Positions 18,699-27,448 of a stretch of 50,091 nucleotides of DNA are shown here, piece after piece. The DNA lies in the NCBI RefSeq assembly GCF_004339675.1, contig NZ_SLVM01000025.1, positions 1 through 50,091 of the forward strand, written 5' to 3'. The stretch's first letter is position 1. Each line of letters starts with the position of its first letter. The position numbers and the translations under genes are program-made. The DNA is from Rhodovulum steppense (GTDB taxonomy: Bacteria; Pseudomonadota; Alphaproteobacteria; Rhodobacterales; Rhodobacteraceae). Below the pieces are notes generated by a model. The model searched no databases. It was not told the origin of the DNA and was given only the letters and a program-made list of their open reading frames with translations.

Positions 18699-19160
18699 CT
18701 ACTCGGCGCCCGAGCGATAAAGCGGCACGGTCGAGATCGACATCTTGGCCGAGCCTTGTGTCAGTTCGCGGGCATGGACCAGATAGATCAGCGTCTGATT
18801 CGCCTCGTCGAACACGCGCCGCACGCGCAGCGATTTCAGCACCAGTGACCGGCTTTCGCGAAACACTTCCTCGCCGCCTCGGCTGCGGTCGATAGTGCCG
18901 ATCTCGATCGGGCCGGTCTGGCGGCAGGCGATCGAGGCGTTCGATGGATCCTCGAACCAGTTGCCCTGGCTCAGCCGGTCGATCAGCGAACGGCTGAAAT
19001 AGGCGATGTGGCAGGTCACCCCCTTCACCTTGGGATCGGCCACCGCTTCTAGGATGATGTCGTTTCCGGTCCAGTCCACGCCGACGCGCCCGATCTCCTG
19101 TGCGGGCAGGGCGAGCGGCAGGCTGGTGAGAAATGCGGCGAACAGGGTGGGGCGGATCAT
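18699..19160 (-). CDS. creA: CreA family exported protein
   Basis: A 153-residue protein with a signal peptide (MIRPTLFAAFLTSLPLALPAQ). The body matches CreA: IGRVGVDWTGNDIILEAVADPKVKGVTCHI (quoted in part), FSRSLIDRLSQGNWFEDPSNASIACRQTGPI and RSLVLKSLRVRRVFDEANQTLIYLVHAR. The start at 19160 follows AAAGGAGT; a longer reading to 19301 adds a Pro/Thr-rich tail before the signal peptide and is rejected. CreA is periplasmic and widely conserved, with no settled function. Two Cys are present in the mature part. It is divergent from the VPLPA-CTERM-like gene, with a 198-base gap between them. Confidence 0.85.
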   Translation of the reverse strand: MIRPTLFAAFLTSLPLALPAQEIGRVGVDWTGNDIILEAVADPKVKGVTCHIAYFSRSLIDRLSQGNWFEDPSNASIACRQTGPIEIGTIDRSRGGEEVFRESRSLVLKSLRVRRVFDEANQTLIYLVHARELTQGSAKMSISTVPLYRSGAE

Positions 19161-19283
19161 GGCGACTCCTTTCGGATCCGGGACGGGTCCAGGCTGGGCT
19201 GTCCGGCCCTGTCCCGCCACCCCGCAGAACGGCGCAGCGGCGGTGGGTGGACTCTGTCCCGGGGTCTCACGGGTTGGCGTTTT

Positions 19284-19306
19284 ACGAAACTGTGTTAACA
19301 TTTCGT
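19284..19306. promoter_or_regulatory. Small inverted repeat in the creA / VPLPA-CTERM divergent region
   Basis: ACGAAA (19284-19289) and TTTCGT (19301-19306) form a 6-bp inverted repeat around an AT-rich core containing GTTAAC, in an otherwise G+C-rich gap. It could be part of a promoter or operator for the gene at 19359. A TTGGCG lies upstream, but its spacing to TTAACA is only 15 bases, so I do not call a promoter. Confidence 0.3.
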
Positions 19307-19358
19307 CACCAGGGTTGGTGCCGCGATCTGCGGCGAAGGTAGTAACAGGGGAAGTAAG

Positions 19359-20024
19359 ATGATGTTCAGAAGCCTTTCACTGGCTTCGGCTCTTGCCGTT
19401 GCCGGAACAATGGCGTTTGGCGCCACCACGACATACACCGCCGAGGCCATCCTGCCCGGGGGGCTTGGCACGCTGCAGGCCGAGCGGGCGGACTGGGCTG
19501 CGGATTTCGGCGGCACGCTGTCCACCGAAGGGTTCGAGGGGCTGGTCGCGGATCCGGGTCTGGTCACCGATTTCGGGGGATTCACGCTCACCTATGCCGG
19601 AGTCGGCGGTCTGACGCTTTACGGCTCGAATCCGCTGACGCGGACCGAGGGGGCGCAGGGGCTGGGCTTCAGCGGAAGCGGGTCGATCACGCTGAGTTTC
19701 ACCAGCGCGATCAACGCGTTCGGCATCGACTGGTCGTCCTTCGACAATGCCGCCACAAATGTCAGCTATGGCGACAGCGCCGGGAATGTGATCGCTGATC
19801 TGTTCCAGCCCGTCACCCGGTCGGGCGCGGGCTTTTTCGGCATCATCGACACCGGCGGCTTCTCCTGGATCACCTTCGACGTGACCTCGCAGGAGATCAT
19901 GGAATTCGACTTCATCCAGTATGGGGTCGCGTCCGATCCGTCGCTGATCCCGTTGCCCGCGGGGCTGCCGCTTCTTGTCGCGGGGCTGGGTACGCTGGCG
20001 GTGCTTCGGCGGCGCCAGGGCTGA
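19359..20024 (+). CDS. Secreted protein with VPLPA-CTERM-type sorting signal
   Basis: A 221-residue protein. An N-terminal signal peptide (MMFRSLSLASALAVAGTMAFGA) precedes a Gly/Thr/Ser-rich beta-type body with no cysteine. It ends in IPLPAGLPLLVAG.. followed by a hydrophobic stretch and RRRQG (residues 197-221). This tripartite tail is the PEP-CTERM-like VPLPA variant common in Rhodobacteraceae, processed by an exosortase-type enzyme during export to the surface. The body resembles those PEP-CTERM proteins with a lectin-like fold, but I cannot assign a ligand. GGGGAAG lies upstream of tandem ATG codons at 19359 and 19362. No exosortase gene is in the window. A strong terminator follows. Confidence 0.75.
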   Translation: MMFRSLSLASALAVAGTMAFGATTTYTAEAILPGGLGTLQAERADWAADFGGTLSTEGFEGLVADPGLVTDFGGFTLTYAGVGGLTLYGSNPLTRTEGAQGLGFSGSGSITLSFTSAINAFGIDWSSFDNAATNVSYGDSAGNVIADLFQPVTRSGAGFFGIIDTGGFSWITFDVTSQEIMEFDFIQYGVASDPSLIPLPAGLPLLVAGLGTLAVLRRRQG

Positions 20025-20073
20025 CGACGCAAGCGTATGTAACGTAAAAGTTTTGTTTGCCAGAGATCGGGAT

Positions 20074-20108
20074 TGGGCGCTCCTGTCGGAGCGCCCAGTT
20101 TCTTTTTG
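20074..20108 (+). terminator. Rho-independent terminator after the VPLPA-CTERM gene
   Basis: A 10-bp perfect stem, TGGGCGCTCC / GGAGCGCCCA (20074-20083 and 20088-20097), closes a TGTC loop and is followed by GTTTCTTTTTG. This is the clearest intrinsic terminator in the window. Its T-run runs directly into the predicted -35 box of the isovaleryl-CoA dehydrogenase promoter. Confidence 0.88.
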
Positions 20109-20134
20109 ACCGCCGCGGTCCGGAAGCGTATTAT
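20106..20134 (+). promoter_or_regulatory. Predicted sigma-70 promoter of the leucine catabolism genes
   Basis: TTGACC (20106-20111) and TATTAT (20129-20134) are spaced by exactly 17 bases, about 40 bases before the dehydrogenase start codon. The -35 overlaps the T-run of the preceding terminator. The match is good for both boxes and the position is right; the call rests on sequence only. Confidence 0.6.
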
Positions 20135-20135
20135 A

Positions 20136-20149
20136 TGAACAAGCGTTCA
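20136..20149. promoter_or_regulatory. Putative TetR-type operator at the leucine catabolism promoter
   Basis: TGAACAAGCGTTCA: a perfect TGAAC/GTTCA inverted repeat with a 4-base centre, starting one base after the -10 box and so covering the likely transcription start. Such GAAC-N4-GTTC sites are typical of TetR-family regulators of acyl-CoA and branched-chain catabolism. No regulator gene is in the window to pair with it. Confidence 0.5.
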
Positions 20150-20175
20150 ATAAGTGCCGGGAGGAGGCGCGCCGG

Positions 20176-21339
20176 ATGTTCACCGCCACGATGGAATTCG
20201 ACCTCGACGAGGACACCGCCGCGCTGCGCGACATGGTGCATCGCTGGGCGCAAGAGCGCGTCAAGCCGATGGCGGCCGAAATCGACCGCACCAACATCTT
20301 CCCGCACGCGCTCTGGCGCGAGATGGGCGAGCTGGGGCTGCTGGGCATCACCGTGCCCGAGGAATATGGCGGCGCGGGCATGTCCTATCTGGCCCATGTG
20401 ATCGCGGTCGAGGAAATCGCGCGCGCCTCGGCCTCGGTGTCGCTGTCCTACGGGGCACATTCGAACCTGTGCGTGAACCAGATCAAGCTGAACGGCACCG
20501 ACGCGCAGAAACGCAAATACCTGCCCGGCCTGCTCTCGGGCGAGCATGTCGGCGCGCTGGCCATGTCCGAGGCCGGGGCGGGCTCCGACGTGGTGTCGAT
20601 GAAGCTGCGCGCCGAAAGGAAGAACGGCTATTATACGCTGAACGGCACGAAATACTGGATCACCAACGGCCCCGATGCCGATACGCTGGTGGTCTATGCC
20701 AAGACCGATCCGGAGGCCGGGCCCAGGGGCATCACGGCCTTCATCATCGAGAAAACGATGAAGGGGTTTTCCACGTCTCCGCATTTCGACAAGCTCGGGA
20801 TGCGTGGCTCGAACACGGCCGAACTGATCTTCGACGATGTGGAAGTCCCCTTCGAGAACGTCCTTGGCGAGGAGGGCAAGGGCGTTCGGGTGCTGATGTC
20901 GGGCCTGGACTACGAACGCGTGGTCCTGGCCGGCATCGGCACCGGAATCATGGCCGCCTGTCTGGACGAGATCATGCCCTACATGCGCGACCGCAAGCAG
21001 TTCGGGCAGTCGATCGGGAATTTCCAGCTGATGCAGGGCAAGATCGCCGACATGTATACGGCGATGAACAGCGCGCGGGCCTATGTCTATGCCGTTGCAC
21101 GCTCTTGTGATCGCGGCCGGGTGACGCGCCAGGATGCCGCCGCCTGCGTGCTTTACGCCTCCGAAGAGGCGATGAAACAGGCCCATCAGGCGGTGCAAGC
21201 CATGGGCGGGGCTGGATTTCTTGCCGACAGCGCCGTGGCGCGGCTGTTCCGCGATGCCAAGCTCATGGAGATCGGCGCCGGCACATCCGAGATCCGGCGC
21301 ATGCTGGTGGGGCGTGAACTGATGAAGGCGATGGAGTAA
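20176..21339 (+). CDS. ivd: Isovaleryl-CoA dehydrogenase
   Basis: FAD enzyme oxidising isovaleryl-CoA to 3-methylcrotonyl-CoA in leucine breakdown, passing electrons to ETF. The 387-residue product has the acyl-CoA dehydrogenase layout: [42 protein letters not shown] and [21 protein letters not shown]. The catalytic Glu is at the isovaleryl-CoA dehydrogenase position (E247 in [10 protein letters not shown]) rather than the C-terminal site of other acyl-CoA dehydrogenases. [22 protein letters not shown] and [18 protein letters not shown] close it. GGGAGGAGG lies 8 bases before the ATG at 20176. The following carboxylase, lyase and hydratase genes support the assignment. Also called liuA. Confidence 0.95.
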   Translation: MFTATMEFDLDEDTAALRDMVHRWAQERVKPMAAEIDRTNIFPHALWREMGELGLLGITVPEEYGGAGMSYLAHVIAVEEIARASASVSLSYGAHSNLCVNQIKLNGTDAQKRKYLPGLLSGEHVGALAMSEAGAGSDVVSMKLRAERKNGYYTLNGTKYWITNGPDADTLVVYAKTDPEAGPRGITAFIIEKTMKGFSTSPHFDKLGMRGSNTAELIFDDVEVPFENVLGEEGKGVRVLMSGLDYERVVLAGIGTGIMAACLDEIMPYMRDRKQFGQSIGNFQLMQGKIADMYTAMNSARAYVYAVARSCDRGRVTRQDAAACVLYASEEAMKQAHQAVQAMGGAGFLADSAVARLFRDAKLMEIGAGTSEIRRMLVGRELMKAME

Positions 21340-21375
21340 AGCTGAGTCACAAACTCAACTTTGAGAGGTGATCCC

Positions 21376-21894
21376 ATGCGACTCCCCCTTCTTCTGGCCG
21401 CGACGCTGGCGCTTGCCGGTCCTGCCGCGGCGCAGGTGATCGAGTTCAAGCCCGACGCGACGCTGGCCTGCATGGAAAAGGAAAAGCGCCCCGGCGCCGC
21501 GTTCCTCTGCGTGGGCGAGGCGGCCCGCGCCTGCATCCAGAAGGTCAAGGGCGCCTCGGTCAGCGACAGCGCGGTGTGCCTGCAATCCGAGGCCGAATAC
21601 TGGAAGGGCCGGATGGATGTCGCCTTCAAGGCGATGCTGGCCGAAGCCGAAAAGGCCGATGCCGCCTTCGCCAAGACGCCCGAGGCCCAGCAGCAGAAGG
21701 CGAAGATGACCGACGACATGGCCAAGGAACAGGCAGAGTGGGACCGCTGGAGCGAGACCCGCTGCTGGATCGAGGCCGGATTGCGCCGCGGCACGCCCTA
21801 TCGCGTGACCGCCGCGGCCAGTTGCACGATGAAACAGATGGCCGAACGCGCGTTGTTCTACGAAAACGCGCTACGCTACATGCAGACAAAGTAG
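21376..21894 (+). CDS. Exported LprI-like (DUF1311-type) protein
   Basis: A 172-residue protein with a clear signal peptide (MRLPLLLAATLALAGPAAAQ). The mature part is helical and rich in Ala, Glu and Lys. It has six cysteines (32, 45, 53, 68 and two near the end in ETRCWIEAG and AASCTMKQM), with spacing like lysozyme-inhibitor LprI_N domains; disulphides in the periplasm are likely. The ATG at 21376 follows GAGAGGTGATCCC. It lies 36 bases after ivd and 102 before liuB, so it may be co-transcribed with leucine catabolism although its own role is unknown. Confidence 0.7.
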   Translation: MRLPLLLAATLALAGPAAAQVIEFKPDATLACMEKEKRPGAAFLCVGEAARACIQKVKGASVSDSAVCLQSEAEYWKGRMDVAFKAMLAEAEKADAAFAKTPEAQQQKAKMTDDMAKEQAEWDRWSETRCWIEAGLRRGTPYRVTAAASCTMKQMAERALFYENALRYMQTK

Positions 21895-21952
21895 ACCCAG
21901 GGCCCGCGCCGTCCGGGGGAGGGACAGCGCGGGTCGGTCCAAGGGAGGAACG

Positions 21953-22006
21953 ATGCCCATGATCCGCAAGACGGCCCGCCTTGGGGAGGTTCGGTCATGC
22001 GCCTGA
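21953..22006 (+). CDS. Possible 17-codon leader peptide overlapping the carboxyltransferase start
   Basis: AAGGGAGGAACG is followed by an ATG opening [17 protein letters not shown], stopped by a TGA that overlaps the first codons of the next gene in another frame. The ribosome site is at least as strong as the one for the real gene (GGGGAGG). Ribosomes ending this peptide would be in position to restart at 21997. It holds just one Leu codon, so classic attenuation by leucine is unlikely. It is too short to judge by codon use. Confidence 0.35.
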   Translation: MPMIRKTARLGEVRSCA

Positions 22007-23601
22007 CCTCTGCCGCGATCCCCGGTTCGGACGCCTTCCGCGCCAACCGCGCCGCCCATCTGGACGCGTTGCGCCTGGTCGAGGAGGCCGCCGCGCTGGC
22101 CGCGCTGGGCGGCGGCGCCAAGGCGCGCGAGCGCCATCTTGCGCGCGGCAAGATGCTCCCGCGCGAACGGGTGGCGAACCTTCTCGATCCCGGCGCGCCG
22201 TTCCTGGAAATCGGCGCGACGGCCGCACATGGCATCCATGGCGGCGAGGCGCCCGCGGCGGGCGTGATTGCGGGCATCGGGCGGGTGCATGGCCAGGAGG
22301 TCATGGTGGTCTGCAACGATGCCACCGTGAAGGGCGGCACCTATTTCCCGTTGACGGTCAAGAAACACCTCCGCGCCCAGGAAATCGCCGAGGAATGCCA
22401 TCTGCCCTGCGTCTATCTGGTCGATTCGGGCGGCGCCAACCTGCCCAACCAGGACGAGGTCTTCCCCGATCGCGATCATTTCGGCCGCATCTTCTACAAC
22501 CAGGCGCGGATGTCGGCCAAGGGCATCCCCCAGATCGCCGCGGTGATGGGCTCCTGCACCGCGGGCGGCGCCTATGTGCCCGCCATGTCGGATGTCACCA
22601 TCATCGTGCGCGAGCAGGGCACGATCTTCCTGGCCGGGCCCCCGCTGGTGCGCGCCGCCACCGGCGAGGTGGTCACGGCCGAGGATCTGGGCGGCGGCGA
22701 CGTGCATACGCGGCTGTCGGGTGTGGCGGATTACCTGGCCGAGGACGATGCCCATGCGCTGGCGCTCGCCCGCCGGGCAATCGCGCATCTCAACCGCGAG
22801 AAACCCGCAACCGTGCGGCTGGAAACGCCCGAAGACCCGGCCTATGACCCCGAGGAATTGCTGGGTGTCGTGCCCGCCGACCTGCGCACGCCCTATGACA
22901 TCCGCGAGGTGATCGCGCGCATCGTCGACGGCTCGCGCTTCGACGAGTTCAAGCCGCGCTTCGGCGAGACGCTGGTCACGGGCTTTGCCCATGTCATGGG
23001 CATTCCCGTGGGCATCATCGCCAATAACGGCGTGATCTTCTCGGAATCTGCCCAGAAGGGCGCGCATTTCGTGGAACTCTGCTCCCAGCGCGGCACGCCG
23101 CTGATCTTCCTTCAGAACGTCACCGGCTTCATGGTCGGCCGCAAATACGAAAACGAGGGCATCGCGCGCCACGGCGCCAAGATGGTCACGGCCGTCGCCT
23201 CGACCAATGTGCCCAAGATCACCATGATCGTGGGCGGGTCCTTCGGCGCGGGCAATTACGGCATGGCCGGCCGCGCCTATCAGCCCCGCTTCCTCTGGAC
23301 CTGGCCCAATTCCCGCATCTCGGTGATGGGCGGCGAACAGGCGGCGGGCGTGCTGGCGACGGTCAGGCGCGACGCCATCGAACGATCGGGCGCCACCTGG
23401 TCGCCCGAGGAGGAGGCCGAGTTCAAGCGCCCCACCATCGAGATGTTCGAGCGCCAGAGCCACCCGCTCTATGCCTCGGCCCGGCTCTGGGATGACGGCA
23501 TCGTGGACCCGCGCAAGTCGCGCGCGGTGCTCGCCCTCTCGCTCTCGGCCGCGCTGAATGCGCCCATCCCCGAAACCCGCTTCGGCGTGTTCCGGATGTA
23601 G
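21997..23601 (+). CDS. liuB: 3-Methylcrotonyl-CoA carboxylase carboxyltransferase (beta, non-biotin) subunit
   Basis: Transfers the carboxyl group from biotin to 3-methylcrotonyl-CoA, giving 3-methylglutaconyl-CoA. The 534-residue product has the two crotonase-like halves of acyl-CoA carboxyltransferases: [60 protein letters not shown], then [55 protein letters not shown] and [29 protein letters not shown] and the neighbouring isovaleryl-CoA dehydrogenase and HMG-CoA lyase favour methylcrotonyl- over propionyl-CoA. GGGGAGG precedes the ATG at 21997. Copy C of the intergenic repeat separates it from the biotin subunit. Confidence 0.94.
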   Translation: MRLTSAAIPGSDAFRANRAAHLDALRLVEEAAALAALGGGAKARERHLARGKMLPRERVANLLDPGAPFLEIGATAAHGIHGGEAPAAGVIAGIGRVHGQEVMVVCNDATVKGGTYFPLTVKKHLRAQEIAEECHLPCVYLVDSGGANLPNQDEVFPDRDHFGRIFYNQARMSAKGIPQIAAVMGSCTAGGAYVPAMSDVTIIVREQGTIFLAGPPLVRAATGEVVTAEDLGGGDVHTRLSGVADYLAEDDAHALALARRAIAHLNREKPATVRLETPEDPAYDPEELLGVVPADLRTPYDIREVIARIVDGSRFDEFKPRFGETLVTGFAHVMGIPVGIIANNGVIFSESAQKGAHFVELCSQRGTPLIFLQNVTGFMVGRKYENEGIARHGAKMVTAVASTNVPKITMIVGGSFGAGNYGMAGRAYQPRFLWTWPNSRISVMGGEQAAGVLATVRRDAIERSGATWSPEEEAEFKRPTIEMFERQSHPLYASARLWDDGIVDPRKSRAVLALSLSAALNAPIPETRFGVFRM

Positions 23602-23670
23602 CCCCGCCCCCTCCTTCTTCTTGGGCCAAATACCCCGGGGGGTGCGGGGGGCTGGCCCCCCCCAGGCGAC
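23602..23670 (-). repeat. G+C-rich intergenic repeat, copy C (reverse orientation, shorter)
   Basis: Read on the minus strand, this contains CCCCGGGGTATTTGGCCCAAGAAGAAGG, quoted here only to identify it by its parts GGGGTATTTGGCC and AAGAAGAAGG, the conserved end of copies A and B. A GGGGGG-CTGG-CCCCCC hairpin lies beside it. It occupies nearly the whole gap between the two carboxylase subunit genes, inside an operon, so here it cannot simply be a terminator unless read-through is intended. Confidence 0.7.
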
Positions 23671-23687
23671 CGCAACAAGAGGCACGG

Positions 23688-25628
23688 ATGTTCAGGAAAA
23701 TCCTCATCGCCAACCGCGGCGAAATCGCGGTCCGCATCATCGCCACCGCCCGCCGGATGGGGGTGGCAACCGTCGCCGTCCATTCCGACGTTGACGAATA
23801 CGCCGCCCATGTCGCCGCCGCCGACGAGGCGGTGCCCATCGGAGGCGCAGCGCCGACCGAAAGCTACCTGCGCGCCGAGCGCATCATCGCGGCCGCCCGC
23901 GCCACCGGGGCGCAGGCGATCCATCCGGGCTATGGCTTCCTGTCCGAGAACCCCGGTTTCGTCGATGCGGTCGAGGCGGCGGGGCTCACCTTCATCGGCC
24001 CTTCGGCCTCCGCGATCCGGGCGATGGGGCTGAAGGATGCGGCCAAGGCACTGATGGAACAGGCGGGCGTTCCGGTGGTGCCGGGCTATCACGGCGACAA
24101 CCAGGATGACGAACACCTGGCCGGTGCGGCCGAGGCCATCGGTTATCCCGTGCTCATCAAGGCCGTGGCGGGCGGCGGCGGCAAGGGCATGCGCAAGGTG
24201 CTGGCCGCAGCCGATTTCCCCGCCGCCCTGTCCGCCGCCCGCTCCGAGGCCCGCAATGCCTTTGGCAATGATGCAGTGCTGATCGAGAAATATGTCGAGA
24301 AACCCCGCCATATCGAGGTTCAGGTCTTCGGCGACGGGGTGGACGCCGTGCATCTGTACGAACGCGACTGCTCGCTGCAACGCCGCCACCAGAAGGTGAT
24401 CGAGGAAGCCCCCGCGCCCGGCATGACCGCCGAGATGCGCGCTGCGATGGGCGAGGCGGCGGTCAGGGCGGCGAAGGCCATCGGCTACAAGGGCGCGGGC
24501 ACGGTCGAGTTCATCGTCGATGGCTCGGACGGGCTGAGGCCCGACCGGTTCTGGTTCATGGAGATGAACACAAGGCTTCAGGTCGAACATCCCGTGACCG
24601 AGGCGATCACCGGCCTCGATCTGGTGGAATGGCAGCTTCGCGTCGCCGCCGGAGAGGGGCTGCCGCTGCGGCAGGACGACATCCCGCTGACCGGCCATGC
24701 CTTCGAGGCGCGGCTTTACGCCGAGGATGTGCCCGCAGGCTTTCTGCCCGCCACGGGAACGCTGGCCCATCTGGCCTTTCCGCCCGGGCTGCGCGCCGAT
24801 ACGGGCGTGCGCACGGGCGACCGGATCAGCCCGTTCTATGACCCGATGATCGCCAAGATCGTCGTGCATGGCCCCACCCGCGCGGTCGCGCTGAACCGTC
24901 TGGCGCGCGCGCTGGACGAGACGCAGGTGGCGGGCACGGTGACGAACCTGGCCTTTCTCGGCCGTCTTGCCCGGCATGAAGGTTTCGCGCGGGGTGAGGT
25001 GGACACGGGCCTGATCGAGCGCGACCTTGCCGCGCTGACCGAGGCGCCAGGCCCCTCGCTGGCCGTGCAGGCCGCCGCTCTGCTGGAGGCCGCCGCGCTG
25101 CCCGAGGGGCCGCTTGCGGGCTTTGCGCTCTGGTCGCCGCTCCGTCGGATGCTGACGCTGGCCCATGCGGGCGAGGAGATCACGGGCGTGGTGATGGCCA
25201 CCGGCCCCGGCCGCGCAGAGGTCGAGATCGCGGGCGAGTTGCTCGAGGCGCATCGCGACGCGGGTGGCTGGCGCATCGCGGGCCGCGCGCCGGGGCCGGT
25301 GCTGCGGGCGGGCGGCGCGATCCATGTCTTTGCGGGGGAGGCGGGCACCTTCGGTTTCGTGCCGCTTGATCCGCTGGACAGGGCCGCGGCGGTGCATGCC
25401 CATTCCGGCGTGATCGAGGCGCCGATGCCGGGCCTTGTCAAGGCGGTCTTTGCCACGGCAGGGCAGGCGGTGACGGTCGGCGAACCGCTGGCCATTCTCG
25501 AGGCGATGAAGATGGAACACACCCTGACCGCCCCGCGCGATGGCGTGGTGGCCGAGGTGATGGTCACGCCGGGCACCCAGGTCGAACCGCATGCGCCCCT
25601 GGTCCGGCTGGAGGACGAGGATGGCTGA
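23688..25628 (+). CDS. liuD: 3-Methylcrotonyl-CoA carboxylase biotin-containing (alpha) subunit
   Basis: Carboxylates its own biotin with ATP and bicarbonate. The 646-residue product has in order: biotin carboxylase N-domain (ILIANRGEIAVRII), ATP-grasp (KAVAGGGGKGMRKV, EKYVEKPRHIEVQVFGDG, FMEMNTRLQVEHPVTE), C-domain (GHAFEARLYAEDV), a subunit-interaction region, and a biotinyl domain with the target Lys K608 in EAMKMEH. The start at 23688 gives the family N-terminus MFRKILIANRG. The BirA ligase at 46101 could attach the biotin. It overlaps the HMG-CoA lyase gene by 8 bases. Confidence 0.95.
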   Translation: MFRKILIANRGEIAVRIIATARRMGVATVAVHSDVDEYAAHVAAADEAVPIGGAAPTESYLRAERIIAAARATGAQAIHPGYGFLSENPGFVDAVEAAGLTFIGPSASAIRAMGLKDAAKALMEQAGVPVVPGYHGDNQDDEHLAGAAEAIGYPVLIKAVAGGGGKGMRKVLAAADFPAALSAARSEARNAFGNDAVLIEKYVEKPRHIEVQVFGDGVDAVHLYERDCSLQRRHQKVIEEAPAPGMTAEMRAAMGEAAVRAAKAIGYKGAGTVEFIVDGSDGLRPDRFWFMEMNTRLQVEHPVTEAITGLDLVEWQLRVAAGEGLPLRQDDIPLTGHAFEARLYAEDVPAGFLPATGTLAHLAFPPGLRADTGVRTGDRISPFYDPMIAKIVVHGPTRAVALNRLARALDETQVAGTVTNLAFLGRLARHEGFARGEVDTGLIERDLAALTEAPGPSLAVQAAALLEAAALPEGPLAGFALWSPLRRMLTLAHAGEEITGVVMATGPGRAEVEIAGELLEAHRDAGGWRIAGRAPGPVLRAGGAIHVFAGEAGTFGFVPLDPLDRAAAVHAHSGVIEAPMPGLVKAVFATAGQAVTVGEPLAILEAMKMEHTLTAPRDGVVAEVMVTPGTQVEPHAPLVRLEDEDG

Positions 25629-26496
25629 GCGCGTCGAGATCTTCGAGGTCGGCCCGCGCGACGGGTTGCAGAACGAGAAGCGCCCGATTCCCACGGCTGA
25701 AAAGATCGCGCTGATCGACATGCTGTCGCGTGCCGGGTTCCGGCGGATCGAGGTGGCAAGTTTCGTCAGCCCGAAATGGGTGCCGCAGATGGCCGATGGC
25801 GCCGAGGTGCTGGCGGGCATCGCCCGCGCTCCGGGCGTGCGCTATGCCGCGCTGACGCCGAACATGCAGGGCTATGAACGGGCCAAGGCCGCGGGCGCGG
25901 ACGAGATTGCGATTTTCGGCGCGGCCTCGGAAGGGTTCAGCCGGGCCAATATCAACGCGACCATCGCCGAAAGCCTGGACCGTTTCGCCCCGGTGGCCGA
26001 GGCGGCGCGGGCCGACGGGATGCGCATGCGCGGCTACATTTCCTGCGTGACCGACTGCCCCTATGACGGCCCGACGCCGCCCGCGCGCGTTGCCGAGGTG
26101 GCCGAACGGCTGATGTGCCTTGGCTGCTACGAGATCTCCCTTGGCGACACGATCGGGCAGGGCACGCCGGACAGCGTATCCGCGATGCTGCGTACGGTGC
26201 TCGACGTCGCGCCGCCCGACCGGCTGGCGGGGCATTTCCACGACACCGCGGGGCGGGCGCTGGCGAATATCGAGGCGTCGCTGTCTCTGGGCTTGCGGGT
26301 CTTCGACGCGGCGGTGGGCGGGCTTGGCGGTTGCCCCTATGCAAAGGGCGCCACCGGCAATGTGGCGACCGAGGCGGTGGCGGCGCGGCTGGCGGAACTG
26401 GGCTACGAGACCGGGCTTGATCTGGCGGTGATCCAGGCGGCGGCGGCGATGGCGCGCGCGATGCGCACAGGCGAGGGAGACGGGCGCGATGCGTGA
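25621..26496 (+). CDS. mvaB: Hydroxymethylglutaryl-CoA lyase
   Basis: Cleaves HMG-CoA to acetyl-CoA and acetoacetate, the last step of leucine breakdown. The 291-residue TIM barrel shows EVGPRDGLQNEK (residues 9-20, with the catalytic Arg13 and metal ligand Asp14), the metal ligands in GHFHDT (H205, H207), and the active-site Cys238 in GGLGGCPYAKGATGNVATE. The ATG at 25621 lies inside the end of the carboxylase gene (8-base overlap) behind GGAGGA. It overlaps the hydratase gene by another 8 bases, so the three are translationally coupled. Also called liuE. Confidence 0.95.
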   Translation: MAERVEIFEVGPRDGLQNEKRPIPTAEKIALIDMLSRAGFRRIEVASFVSPKWVPQMADGAEVLAGIARAPGVRYAALTPNMQGYERAKAAGADEIAIFGAASEGFSRANINATIAESLDRFAPVAEAARADGMRMRGYISCVTDCPYDGPTPPARVAEVAERLMCLGCYEISLGDTIGQGTPDSVSAMLRTVLDVAPPDRLAGHFHDTAGRALANIEASLSLGLRVFDAAVGGLGGCPYAKGATGNVATEAVAARLAELGYETGLDLAVIQAAAAMARAMRTGEGDGRDA

Positions 26497-27283
26497 GGAA
26501 CTGGGGATCGAGATCGACGGGCGCGGCGTTGCGCGTCTGGTGCTGAACCGGATCGACAAGCACAACGCGCTGTCCGAAGATCTGATCGCGGCGCTGCATG
26601 CGGCGGCCGAGCGGCTTGGTGCCGATCCCGCGGTGCGCGTGGTCGTGCTGACCGGCAATGGCGCCAGTTTCTGCGCGGGCGGCGATCTGGCCTGGATGCA
26701 GGCCCAGATCGCGGCCGATGGCCCGACCCGGGCCGCCGCCGCGCGGCGGCTGGCGGGGATGCTGGGCGCACTGAACACCATGCCCAGGCCGCTGATTGGC
26801 CGGGTGCAGGGGCAGGCCTTCGGCGGCGGGGTGGGGCTTATGTCGGTCTGCGACGTAGCGGTGGGCGTGAATACCGCGCGCTTCGCGCTGACCGAGACCC
26901 GGCTCGGGCTGATCCCGGCCACCATCGGGCCCTATGTTGTCGCCCGTCTGGGCGAGGCGGCGGCGCGGCGGGTGTTCCTGTCGGGCCGACGTTTCGACGC
27001 GGGCGAGGCGGTGGCGATGGGCCTCTTGGCGCGGGCGGTGCCGGAATCGGAGCTGGACGCCGCGACCGAGGCCGAGATCGCACCCTTCCTGGCCTGTGCT
27101 CCGGGTGCTGTCGCCCGCGCCAAGGCGCAGCTGCGCGCACTGGGTCCGCGCATCGACGAGGCGGTGATCGAGGACAGCATCGCCCGCCTGGTGGAGGCCT
27201 GGGAAACCGACGAGGCGGCCGAGGGAATCGCGGCCTTCTTCGGTCGGCGCAAGCCGCGCTGGGCGGTCGGCGAGGGCGGCTGA
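26489..27283 (+). CDS. liuC: Methylglutaconyl-CoA hydratase (enoyl-CoA hydratase family)
   Basis: Crotonase-fold enzyme adding water to 3-methylglutaconyl-CoA to give HMG-CoA. The 264-residue product has the oxyanion-hole segments FCAGGDLAWMQ (61-71) and GQAFGGGVGLMSVCDVAV (108-125). The AUH-type catalytic segment FALTETRLGLIPATIGPYVV has Glu136. The latter is more typical of methylglutaconyl-CoA hydratase than of general beta-oxidation hydratases, and the operon agrees. It ends the leucine block; a 255-base gap then separates it from nuoA. Confidence 0.9.
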   Translation: MREELGIEIDGRGVARLVLNRIDKHNALSEDLIAALHAAAERLGADPAVRVVVLTGNGASFCAGGDLAWMQAQIAADGPTRAAAARRLAGMLGALNTMPRPLIGRVQGQAFGGGVGLMSVCDVAVGVNTARFALTETRLGLIPATIGPYVVARLGEAAARRVFLSGRRFDAGEAVAMGLLARAVPESELDAATEAEIAPFLACAPGAVARAKAQLRALGPRIDEAVIEDSIARLVEAWETDEAAEGIAAFFGRRKPRWAVGEGG

Positions 27284-27448
27284 TACCCGTCCGAGGCCCC
27301 GCGGATTTCCGAGCTCCGGCGCGGAAAGGCCATGTTTTTCATCACTTTTCCCGGATGCGTCATTCCGGCGCGTTTTCAATGCGCACGACTGTATACATTT
27401 CTGCCCGGCCGCGCTAACAGAGGGGCCGAGGGCCTGGGACGGGCTTTG

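Noticed and set aside
19158-19301. Longer start for creA
   Set aside because: The added segment is Pro/Thr-rich and precedes a clear signal peptide with AAAGGAGT upstream.
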